Positions 1 to 6,110 of a stretch of 10,902 nt of DNA are shown piece after piece. Position 1 is the stretch's first letter, and every line of letters begins with the position of its first letter. Made by a program: the position numbers and the translations under genes. The stretch lies in assembly GCA_003694355.1 (NCBI GenBank), contig RFKI01000270.1:1-10902 (forward strand). The letters are read 5' to 3'. The notes beneath the pieces are model-generated. The model had not been told where the DNA came from and made no database searches. It saw only the letters and a list, made by a program, of their open reading frames with translations. This DNA comes from Bdellovibrio sp. Its GTDB lineage: Bacteria; Bdellovibrionota; Bdellovibrionia; Bdellovibrionales; UBA1609.

Positions 1-1
1 C

Positions 2-1123
2 CTAAAAAAAATCATTCAAGCCCTAGATACCTCGGCCATTGTTGCCATGACAGACCATTATGGAAAGATCGAATACGTCAACCCACTTTTTTGCAAAATA
101 TCTAAATATTCCGCAGAAGAGCTCATAGGGAATACTCACCGTATCGTCAACTCAGGGTTCCATCCTCCTTCCTTTTTTAAAAGCATGTGGGACACCATCC
201 TCCAGGGAAAAGTGTGGAAGGGAGAAATAAAAAATAAAGCCAAAGATGGGTCAACTTATTGGGTGTTTACCTCTATTGTGCCACTTGAAATCCAGTCCAC
301 TCCTCAAAAAAAATATAAATTCATCTCCATCCGCTTTGACATCACTCAACAAAAAGAAGCCGAAGAAAAAATACGAAAGGCCATGGAAAGCCTCAAAGAA
401 GAACGAGCCAAAACCATCTATGCCGAAAAAATGGCAAGCCTTGGAGAACTTTCTGCTGGGATCGCCCACGAACTTGGAAATCCCTTAGGAGCTCTTCGAG
501 GTCGCATTGAAATGTTAGATCAACAAATTTTAAATAATAAATTTTCTCCAGAAAAAGCTCATAAAACTCTGGAAAAAGTTCTCCAACTCACAGACAAAAT
601 TTCTCGCATTATTCGAGGACTTTCTGCTTATGCCAGAGATGGCTCTCAGGACCCTTACCAAAAAACAGATATCATTCCTATGATCCAAGGTATTCTTGAG
701 TTTTCCAATGAGAAATTTAAAAAACAAGGCATCAAAGTAGAAACTCAAGGTATTGAAAAAAACCTCCATATTGAATGTCGAGAAGCAGAAATAGGACAAG
801 TCTTTGTGAACCTTCTAAATAATGCATGCGATGCAGTCAGCTCTTCAAAGGATCCCCGAATCTGGTTAGAGCTTTCCAAAACACCTCAAGACACTCTTAA
901 AATTCGAGTGAAAGATAATGGATGCGGTATCCCTCCTGAAAAAAAAGAAAAGATTTTCCAGTCCTTCTACACAACAAAAAAAGCTGGTAAAGGAACAGGG
1001 TTAGGGCTAAGTATCTCAAGAAGCATTGTCCAATCTCACCATGGACAAATTTATTTAGAAGATCACCCAGAACTCACATCATTTGTCGTGGAACTCCCTC
1101 TTAAACAGCCATCGCCCTCTTGA
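2..1123 (+). CDS. PAS-domain sensor histidine kinase, 5' end outside window
   Basis: The frame is open from base 2 with no stop, and the codons before the first ATG (47) read LKKIIQALDTSAIVAM, the normal beginning of a PAS domain, so the true start lies upstream of the window. Visible order: PAS with its C-terminal PAC strand (to about base 350), a charged coiled-coil linker (about 350-420), a dimerisation/phosphoacceptor region with the H-box HELGNPL (His codon at 467-469), and the ATPase domain with N-box NLLNNACDAV, G1 DNGCGIP, F-box FQSFYTTK and G2 GTGLGLS. All catalytic boxes are intact, so it should autophosphorylate on His. The visible part has no membrane segment; any input or membrane portion is off-window. 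It runs convergently with the sigma-54 response regulator, 29 bp away, which is its likely partner by proximity (inference). The H-box/N-box style matches NtrB-like kinases that feed NtrC-class regulators. Confidence 0.95.
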   Translation, partial: LKKIIQALDTSAIVAMTDHYGKIEYVNPLFCKISKYSAEELIGNTHRIVNSGFHPPSFFKSMWDTILQGKVWKGEIKNKAKDGSTYWVFTSIVPLEIQSTPQKKYKFISIRFDITQQKEAEEKIRKAMESLKEERAKTIYAEKMASLGELSAGIAHELGNPLGALRGRIEMLDQQILNNKFSPEKAHKTLEKVLQLTDKISRIIRGLSAYARDGSQDPYQKTDIIPMIQGILEFSNEKFKKQGIKVETQGIEKNLHIECREAEIGQVFVNLLNNACDAVSSSKDPRIWLELSKTPQDTLKIRVKDNGCGIPPEKKEKIFQSFYTTKKAGKGTGLGLSISRSIVQSHHGQIYLEDHPELTSFVVELPLKQPSPS

Positions 1124-1152
1124 TCCAATACTCTTTCTCTTCTTTTTGGAGC

Positions 1153-2616
1153 TTATAAAAACTCCGCTCGGTGTTCAGAAACAGAGGAAAGAGGCTCTGA
1201 GTGTTCTGGGTTATCCACTTTTTTCTGGCGTTTATAATAACACCAACCATATTCTTGTTCTTTACGATATAAAGTTCGTCTATTAATCCCAAGAATCTGA
1301 GAAGCCTTTTCTTTGCGTCCCCCTGTTTTATCCAAAACCATTTTTATATATCTTTTCTCCAACTGATGAAGTGTTGGCCAATCTGATAAGGACTGACTCA
1401 GAAAATGCTCCAAGCTCTCAACCTGAAGAGGTGGCAAGTCCTCCATATCAATGACATCTTTAGGACATAAAACCACAAGTCTTTCTATAATATTTTCCAA
1501 TTCCCGCACATTACCTGGCCAACTACAAGCCATTAACCGTTCCATCGCTCGATTCGTTAAAGTTTTCGAGGGCATGTGATTCGCCTTAGAATATTTTTCC
1601 ATAAAAAAATGAACCAAAAGTGGAATATCTTCTCGGCGATGACGTAAAGGTGGAATAACTATAGGAATCACACTTAAACGATAATATAAATCCTCGCGAA
1701 AACGTCCCTCAGCAATGGCCTTCATTAAATCTTTATGAGTGGCTGCAATAATTCGTACATCCACGTCCACATATTGATTGGCTCCCACAGGCTTAATTTT
1801 CTTTTCCTGCAACACTCTTAAAAGCTTTGCCTGTAAAGACAAATCAAGGTCTCCAATCTCATCGAGGAAGATGGTGCCTCCCTCTGCCTCAGCAAATAAG
1901 CCCTTTTTATTTTGAGTCGCTCCCGTAAAGGAACCCTTCACATGACCAAAAAGTTCTGACTCTAAAAGAGTTTCAGGAATCGAAGTGCAGTTAATAGCCA
2001 CAAAAGGACGATGAGATCGAGGTCCTTGCTGGTGTATGGCTTGGGCCACAAGCTCTTTACCCGTTCCACTCTCACCTGTAATTAACACATTAGCCGAAGC
2101 TTGCGCCACTCTCTGGATTAAATCCAAAACAGAGCGCATGGCTCTACTTTTTCCAATGATTAAGTTTTCCGATGTTTGTCCCTTTAAGCGTCTTTTAAGT
2201 TGTTTATTTTCTTTTTTGAGAGAATGAAACTTCACAGCCCTTTCTATAGTTGCCAGAATTTCATTGAGCTTAAAAGGCTTTAAAATATAATCAAAGGCAT
2301 TCTTTTTTGTGGCCTCAATGGCTGACTCAATACTACCAAAAGCCGTAATAAGAATAACGGGAAGGTCTGGAGAAAGCCGATTGATCTCATCTAACAATGT
2401 CAAACCGTCTATTTCTGGCATGCTGAGATCTGTAATAACCAAGTCTATATCTCCTAAGGAACTCTTCTCTTTCAGCATCCCCTTCTTCATTTCATCAAGA
2501 GCCTTTACGGAGCTGTCGTAGTCATAGACTTCATAATCATTGTCGCGCAGAAACTCTGATAGCATTTCCCGCATTTCATGATCATCATCTACAATAACAA
2601 CACGCTTTGCTGCCAT
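1153..2616 (-). CDS. NtrC-family sigma-54-dependent response regulator
   Basis: Predicted 487-aa activator of sigma-54 RNA polymerase. The N-terminal receiver domain has the acidic pair D10/D11/D12, phosphoacceptor D63 (in ITDLSMPEIDG), T91 and K113. The central AAA+ domain has Walker A GESGTGKE (181-188), the sigma-54 contact loop as GSFTGA (228-233) and Walker B FLDE (D252/E253). The C-terminal Fis-type helix-turn-helix includes GGRKEKASQILGINRRTLYR. About 30 polar residues follow the HTH, longer than usual. I chose ATG 2616 rather than the in-frame ATG at 2658, because the latter lies inside the upstream gene and the receiver homology begins right after 2616. GGGGAGG precedes 2616, though only 2 nt away. 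It lies 8 nt after the stop of the Usp gene, so the two are almost certainly co-transcribed from the sigma-54 promoter at 3588-3573, which points to autoregulation. The convergent histidine kinase is the probable phosphodonor. Confidence 0.95.
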   Translation of the reverse strand: MAAKRVVIVDDDHEMREMLSEFLRDNDYEVYDYDSSVKALDEMKKGMLKEKSSLGDIDLVITDLSMPEIDGLTLLDEINRLSPDLPVILITAFGSIESAIEATKKNAFDYILKPFKLNEILATIERAVKFHSLKKENKQLKRRLKGQTSENLIIGKSRAMRSVLDLIQRVAQASANVLITGESGTGKELVAQAIHQQGPRSHRPFVAINCTSIPETLLESELFGHVKGSFTGATQNKKGLFAEAEGGTIFLDEIGDLDLSLQAKLLRVLQEKKIKPVGANQYVDVDVRIIAATHKDLMKAIAEGRFREDLYYRLSVIPIVIPPLRHRREDIPLLVHFFMEKYSKANHMPSKTLTNRAMERLMACSWPGNVRELENIIERLVVLCPKDVIDMEDLPPLQVESLEHFLSQSLSDWPTLHQLEKRYIKMVLDKTGGRKEKASQILGINRRTLYRKEQEYGWCYYKRQKKVDNPEHSEPLSSVSEHRAEFL

Positions 2617-2624
2617 TTCCTCCC

Positions 2625-3551
2625 CTATTCTGGACGATAATCTACCCATACAGGCCACTCAGAGTGACGAATAATTGAACGTGCAATACTGCCTAAAGTA
2701 AAACTTGAAAAATCTCCTGACTCTGCACTTAAAGCTAACCAATGCACGGATTTTTGCCGAGCTACACGCAACACACTTTCCACAATGGGGCCAGGACTGT
2801 CATCAATCTCAATCTCTGTCTCCACCTCATTGGGTATAGCGGCTACCATTTTCTCTGCCATCTTTTTACGTTCTTCAGACTCTTCCTGAATAAATTGCTC
2901 CACACTCACCCAACCACCTCCAGCCGTTGCCACACCGGCTTGCACAAAAGCATCAATAGGATGAGGGATTTCATTAAATAAAATGAGTTTTTTAAGAAAC
3001 CCTTGCATCTGACTAACAAAGTAACCTAAGGCCTTTTGAGAAAACTTCGAAAAATCTGTAGAAAACAAAGCCACTTCTAAATCTTTCACTGGCTGAACAT
3101 GGGGGTTCACTAACAACAAAGGCACAGTGGATTTTGTAAGAACACTTTCAGCAAAACTACCAATAAAAAGGCGCGACACCCCCTCTCTAGCATGAGTATT
3201 CATAACTAGAAGATCACCATTTTGTCCTTCTACAAATTCCATAAGTTGAGCCACATCAGCTCGTCTTGAACTTTTAGAGTTTGTGATTACCACAGGTTCT
3301 TTTGTAGGAATTCCTGTTTTCTCAACAAGAAGCTTAAGCTGTGTTAATGAAATCTCCTTAAACTTCTCAAGTTGAGGAGGCATCACATGTCCAATCCATT
3401 CGAGATTATCTGAACCTAACACATAAACGGGCTGCACTTCGCATCTGGATTTTTTTTGCAACACAGCAACGGTTTCTTTAACACGCTCAAAGCTTCCATT
3501 GTTCTCAGAAAAGGGATCTAAGGCCCATATAATATTTTTGATCTTTTGCAT
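2625..3551 (-). CDS. Tandem universal stress protein (two Usp domains)
   Basis: Predicted 308-aa cytoplasmic protein with two Usp alpha/beta folds, about 1-155 and 156-308. Each ends in the family signature: first RLFIGSFAESVLTKSTVPLLLV, second LGSIARSII followed by WPVWV. In ATP-binding Usp proteins this region reads G-x2-G-x9-G-S/T. Here the first domain has N118 and A121 in place of the two glycines, and the second has L274 and E277. Only the late GS remains (131-132 and 287-288), so ATP binding is doubtful. Double-Usp proteins usually act as intramolecular dimers in stress or energy-starvation responses; the specific role here is unknown. The ATG at 3551 has a strong SD (GGAGGAG, 3560-3554). 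It is first in an operon with the sigma-54 response regulator and has a sigma-54 promoter immediately upstream, so it is a likely direct target of that regulator. Confidence 0.9.
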   Translation of the reverse strand: MQKIKNIIWALDPFSENNGSFERVKETVAVLQKKSRCEVQPVYVLGSDNLEWIGHVMPPQLEKFKEISLTQLKLLVEKTGIPTKEPVVITNSKSSRRADVAQLMEFVEGQNGDLLVMNTHAREGVSRLFIGSFAESVLTKSTVPLLLVNPHVQPVKDLEVALFSTDFSKFSQKALGYFVSQMQGFLKKLILFNEIPHPIDAFVQAGVATAGGGWVSVEQFIQEESEERKKMAEKMVAAIPNEVETEIEIDDSPGPIVESVLRVARQKSVHWLALSAESGDFSSFTLGSIARSIIRHSEWPVWVDYRPE

Positions 3552-3572
3552 AACTCCTCCAATCGGTATCTC

Positions 3573-3588
3573 AGCAATCCATGTGCCA
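3573..3588 (-). promoter_or_regulatory. Sigma-54 (-24/-12) promoter of the usp-regulator operon
   Basis: On the minus strand the sequence is TGGCACatggaTTGCT. It has the invariant GG and GC, the 5-nt spacer between TGGCAC and TTGC, and a T after TTGC, and so matches the consensus TGGCAC-N5-TTGCW at every specified position. Taking GC of the second element as -13/-12, transcription would begin near 3562, about 11 nt before the ATG at 3551 and just ahead of the SD. The downstream operon encodes a sigma-54 activator, which supports function. Start-site position is inferred. Confidence 0.85.
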
Positions 3589-3632
3589 AGAGAAACTATC
3601 TACATTTTCTTCTCAAAAAAATTCTCTCCTAA

Positions 3633-3673
3633 CTTATCACAAAAAGTCCCATCTTATGAGCAAAAAAGTCCCC
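3633..3673. repeat. Imperfect direct repeat, candidate activator sites
   Basis: Two near-tandem units: CTTATCAC then AAAAAGTCCC (3633-3650), and CTTATGAGC then AAAAAAGTCCCC (3653-3673). The shared AAAAAGTCCC cores (3641-3650 and 3663-3672) are offset by 22 bp, about two helical turns, so proteins bound there would face the same side of DNA. Relative to the predicted sigma-54 start they lie about -80 and -100, the usual zone for enhancer-binding protein sites. Function is inferred. The region is A-rich and chance similarity is possible. The rest of the 3552-3807 intergenic region is A/T-rich; I see a short AAAAAT-tc-ATTTTT inverted repeat (3687-3700), a TATAAA (3731-3736) without a convincing -35, and the palindrome annotated separately. 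Confidence 0.4.
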
Positions 3674-3758
3674 AAATAAAAAGAATAAAAATTCATTTTT
3701 CACCTAGACTAACCCTAAAAAGTTTACAAATATAAAGTGCAAACAAAAACAAACAACC

Positions 3759-3783
3759 TCACAAGAAAGCATGTTTCTTGTGA
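3759..3783. promoter_or_regulatory. 25-bp perfect palindrome upstream of secreted-protein gene
   Basis: Arms TCACAAGAAA (3759-3768) and TTTCTTGTGA (3774-3783) are perfect 10-bp inverted repeats around GCATG. The right arm ends 24 bp before the ATG at 3808. It could be a protein operator, a 5'-UTR hairpin of the downstream mRNA, or a remote site about 210 bp upstream of the sigma-54 start on the other strand. It is not followed by a T-run on the + strand, so it is not a normal terminator in that direction. Symmetry is directly seen; role is inferred. Confidence 0.55.
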
Positions 3784-3807
3784 TGAAAACAAAAAAAGGG
3801 GGCAACC

Positions 3808-4209
3808 ATGAAAAAATGGATTTTTATCTTATTGCTAGGAGGAGCTCTTTCTGCACAGGCTGCTGTGAAATCTCAAAATCTTGCCGAAAAAGAAGTGCTC
3901 GTAGGCATTAACAGTGTTTTTATTCCCAGTGGATTTGATGCAGATTCTGATGTTTCAGTGATTGTGAGCGGCATTTTCCCTAATGGCTGTTACAAGTGGA
4001 AAGATGCTCAAGTAACACATAAAAAAGAAAAAGGTGTTCTGGTCCATGACATTCGCTCTTATGCCAGCGTTAACCAAGGGATGTGCATTATGGTCTTGGT
4101 ACCCTTTACAAAAGAAATTGAGCTAGGACGACTTGGCGCAGGACATCATAAGCTTCGATTCATTAGCGGAGATGGAACATATCTAGAAAAAGACCTTGAT
4201 ATCGAGTAA
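3808..4209 (+). CDS. Small secreted protein of unknown function
   Basis: Predicted 133-aa precursor. Residues 1-18 form a clear Sec signal peptide (KK, hydrophobic IFILLLGGAL, then A16-Q17-A18 as signal peptidase I site), leaving a mature protein of about 115 aa. The mature part looks beta-rich, with alternating hydrophobic residues, and has just two cysteines, C61 (NGCYKW) and C93 (GMCIMV), that could form a disulfide in the periplasm. No catalytic motif is seen. The start is supported by AGGGGGC six to eight bases upstream. A terminator-like hairpin begins 9 nt after the stop, so it is probably mainly a single-gene transcript, with the 25-bp palindrome in its leader or promoter. It resembles small conserved exported proteins I associate with Bdellovibrio-like bacteria, but I cannot name a family; function unknown. 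Confidence 0.85.
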   Translation: MKKWIFILLLGGALSAQAAVKSQNLAEKEVLVGINSVFIPSGFDADSDVSVIVSGIFPNGCYKWKDAQVTHKKEKGVLVHDIRSYASVNQGMCIMVLVPFTKEIELGRLGAGHHKLRFISGDGTYLEKDLDIE

Positions 4210-4217
4210 AATAAATA

Positions 4218-4286
4218 AACCAGAGCCGGTGAGTGCCGCATCTTTAAAATAATAATCGATGGGATCTCGGCTCTGGTTGCTTTTTT
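4218..4286 (+). terminator. Long-looped intrinsic-terminator-like hairpin
   Basis: Perfect 11-bp arms AACCAGAGCCG (4218-4228) and CGGCTCTGGTT (4268-4278) are followed by GC and six T (4281-4286). The arms flank 39 nt, unusually long for a terminator. Within the loop, CC-g-CATC (4236-4242) can pair with GATGGG (4258-4263), so the element can fold as a longer interrupted stem. It starts 9 nt after the stop of the small secreted-protein gene. Only 37 nt separate the T-run from the next ATG (4324), so it may act as an attenuator for the downstream lipoprotein gene or overlap its promoter. Confidence 0.75.
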
Positions 4287-4312
4287 CATCAAGGGCATTC
4301 TTATTTAGAGAT

Positions 4313-4321
4313 GGGGGGGGG
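4313..4321 (+). repeat. Nine-G homopolymer at the ribosome-binding site
   Basis: An uninterrupted run of nine G occupies the SD position and ends two bases before the ATG at 4324. No other SD is present, so the G run itself must pair with the anti-SD. G tracts of this length are prone to slipped-strand length change. An upstream ATG (4311-4313) reads through the tract out of frame at nine G, and would be in frame with the lipoprotein at eight or eleven. Phase variation is an inference. Confidence 0.6.
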
Positions 4322-4323
4322 AA

Positions 4324-5652
4324 ATGAGAAGGCCTTATTTTTTTCTATTGCTTTTTCTTTTAAGCACAGCTTGCTCTCAAAGAGCTTTTAAAACCATCGA
4401 ATGGGAAGCTAGCTCCAAGCAAAAACCTCCTTCAGAACTTTCGGCACCTCATAATGCCATCCAAGTCTCTCTTCCCGCGTCCCTTGAAGTTAAGCGCTGG
4501 CATCAGAAAATTGGTGGTTATAAAGTTAAAAATCTCTGGATTCAAAAAATCAATAAAAGGGGTAAAGCATATTATGCCAAAGGCATTGTTCTGGATTCTC
4601 TATCCGTCTCCTTTTACACAAAATTATTTCTTTTGAAGAAAAAAGAAAAACAAATCCTCCATCAACTGGCCTCAAACGGCACTCTCCTTGAGAAATCTCT
4701 TTTTATCGCACAAAAACAAAGTCACCTTCAGCCACTTTTATCTCTCACTTACCTGGACCCGCAGGAAACCAAAGTGACCGAATTTTTGGTAGACGGCCAT
4801 TCCCAAATCATTTCTCAAAAAGAAATTTCCAATCACTTTATCCAAGGCATCGGGATGGCCTTTGAAGACTCTTCTCTGGATCAACCATCTATTGTTCCCC
4901 TTAAATACTTAAAGGGCGATGGTCATCTTCATGGAAAATTTTTAAAAGTCTTCTCTGCTACTCAACCTATTCAAAACCCTTCGAATATATTCAAATATTC
5001 TCCCGAAGGGAAAGAATCAAAAGCCTTTAACTCTGTTCAAATTTATTACACCCTTCAAAAGTTTATGGATTGGCTTCAACAAAACACCAACACTCGTCTT
5101 CCTTTTCTCCTAAAAGTAAAGGCCAATCTGCCTGGATCAAAAAAATTCTACTTTCGAGGGCAAATCTGGATTGCCGATGGAGATGGTAAGTCCTACAAAA
5201 ATATTCCACGCGATGCTTCTATCCTTTGTCATGAAGCCGCCCATGCCTATATCGATGCCATTGCCCACCTGCCTTCTGAAGGCGAAGGAGGCTCTCTCAA
5301 TGAAGGATTTGCTGACTTTTTAGCAGCAGCCTTCACCAACTCTCCTTATTTGGGAAACGTAGCCTATTTAAAAGCCCCTTTTAAACGAAATATTCAAGTA
5401 CCTTTAACTGTTCAAGACATGAACGGTCATCTTTATCATGATAGCCTTATTGTAAGCTCCACTTTGTGGGACATAAAAAAGCAAATAGGAACCCCAAAAG
5501 CTGTTCAGCTGGCCTTTCAAACTCTTGCCTATTTAGGTCCTAATGGCAATTTTAAAAGCTTTATCCCAGCTATAGAACGTGCTATGAAAGAGCTTACCAA
5601 TCAAAATGATGTCAAAGAGATTCTTCGACATAAAGGATGGTATGAGCTTTGA
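4324..5652 (+). CDS. Predicted lipoprotein zinc metalloprotease (gluzincin type)
   Basis: Predicted 442-aa exported lipoprotein. The N-terminus MRRPYFFLLLFLLSTAC is a type II signal with lipidated Cys at 17; Ser follows it, so by the +2 rule it should reach the outer membrane. The first 230 or so residues match nothing I recognise and may be a propeptide-like domain. The C-terminal part carries HEAAH (H303, E304, H307) and NEGFAD with E327 exactly 20 residues after H307 and D331 four further, the same spacing as thermolysin (H142/H146/E166/D170). A later YHDSLIVSSTLWDI (H372) resembles the fungalysin HAIGEVW...LWE region. All zinc ligands and the catalytic Glu are present, so a gluzincin peptidase is likely; the exact family (M4, M36 or a new one) is uncertain. 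It shares a TTGA stop/start with the next gene. Its SD is the G9 run. Confidence 0.8.
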   Translation: MRRPYFFLLLFLLSTACSQRAFKTIEWEASSKQKPPSELSAPHNAIQVSLPASLEVKRWHQKIGGYKVKNLWIQKINKRGKAYYAKGIVLDSLSVSFYTKLFLLKKKEKQILHQLASNGTLLEKSLFIAQKQSHLQPLLSLTYLDPQETKVTEFLVDGHSQIISQKEISNHFIQGIGMAFEDSSLDQPSIVPLKYLKGDGHLHGKFLKVFSATQPIQNPSNIFKYSPEGKESKAFNSVQIYYTLQKFMDWLQQNTNTRLPFLLKVKANLPGSKKFYFRGQIWIADGDGKSYKNIPRDASILCHEAAHAYIDAIAHLPSEGEGGSLNEGFADFLAAAFTNSPYLGNVAYLKAPFKRNIQVPLTVQDMNGHLYHDSLIVSSTLWDIKKQIGTPKAVQLAFQTLAYLGPNGNFKSFIPAIERAMKELTNQNDVKEILRHKGWYEL

Positions 5653-6110
5653 ATAAATTGGTTTTCTTATTGTTCCTCTTTTTCTCATGGGGAGCTCAAA
5701 CCCATAATCAGTCATCCTCTTGCACACTTAACAAGATTTTTGGTGTCTGGCAGTATTACAAGTTTATTTACGAAGGGAAAGAACACCCCCCTCTTCATCC
5801 TGACCTTCAGATGATCTTTGAGTTTAACCCTAATGGAACCAACCGTCTGTACTGGACCTATAAAGGCCAAAACCTTTTTTGCGAAAGAAAAGGGCAATAC
5901 ATCTATAAGGATTGTGTCCTTCTAGATAAAATAACTTGGGTCAACCCCAATAATAGTCCCAATTGTGCTTCTGACCCAGATATGCGCAAAGGACGTATCA
6001 CCAAAACCAAGCTCCAAATCATCAATGGAGAACTCTACTTATGGCTTTCGCTGGCCGGGAAACCATTTATTTATGTTTGGCGCAAAAAAACTAGACCTGC
6101 TCCCAATTAG
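5649..6110 (+). CDS. Small secreted protein, lipocalin-like composition, unknown function
   Basis: Predicted 153-aa precursor. The start is TTG 5649, which overlaps the lipoprotein stop as TTGA; AAAGGATGG lies about 10 nt upstream, so translation is probably coupled. Residues 1-18 form a signal peptide (K3, hydrophobic LVFLLFLFFSW, cleavage near AQT-H). The mature part begins SSSCTLNKIFGVWQYY and continues with alternating strands ending YVWRK, a pattern like small single-domain beta-barrels of lipocalin type that open with G-x-W. It has four mature cysteines (first at 25), enough for two disulfides. No enzyme motif is visible. Coupling with a lipoprotein metalloprotease suggests a partner, inhibitor or substrate role, but nothing in the sequence proves this. 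Its last 20 bp overlap the 3' end of the minus-strand permease gene, and there is no separate terminator. Confidence 0.82.
   Translation: MNKLVFLLFLFFSWGAQTHNQSSSCTLNKIFGVWQYYKFIYEGKEHPPLHPDLQMIFEFNPNGTNRLYWTYKGQNLFCERKGQYIYKDCVLLDKITWVNPNNSPNCASDPDMRKGRITKTKLQIINGELYLWLSLAGKPFIYVWRKKTRPAPN

Noticed and set aside
251..799. Minus-strand frames opposite the histidine kinase
   Set aside because: Phe/Lys-rich antisense shadows of a gene with all kinase boxes intact.
1124..1152. Possible bidirectional terminator between kinase and regulator
   Set aside because: Only a 4-bp GGAG/CTCC inverted repeat is present near 1148-1165, partly inside the regulator gene; too weak to call.
1083..1292. Short frames spanning the kinase/regulator junction on either strand
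   Set aside because: They run across the 3' ends of both real genes, have no SD, and have no recognisable content.
2617..2658. Earlier ATGs (2658, 2649) for the sigma-54 regulator
   Set aside because: They fall within the usp coding region and lack an SD; receiver homology starts directly after ATG 2616.
3721..3740. Sigma-70 promoter with TATAAA at 3731-3736 for the secreted-protein gene
   Set aside because: No acceptable -35 at 16-18 bp spacing, so not listed as a feature.
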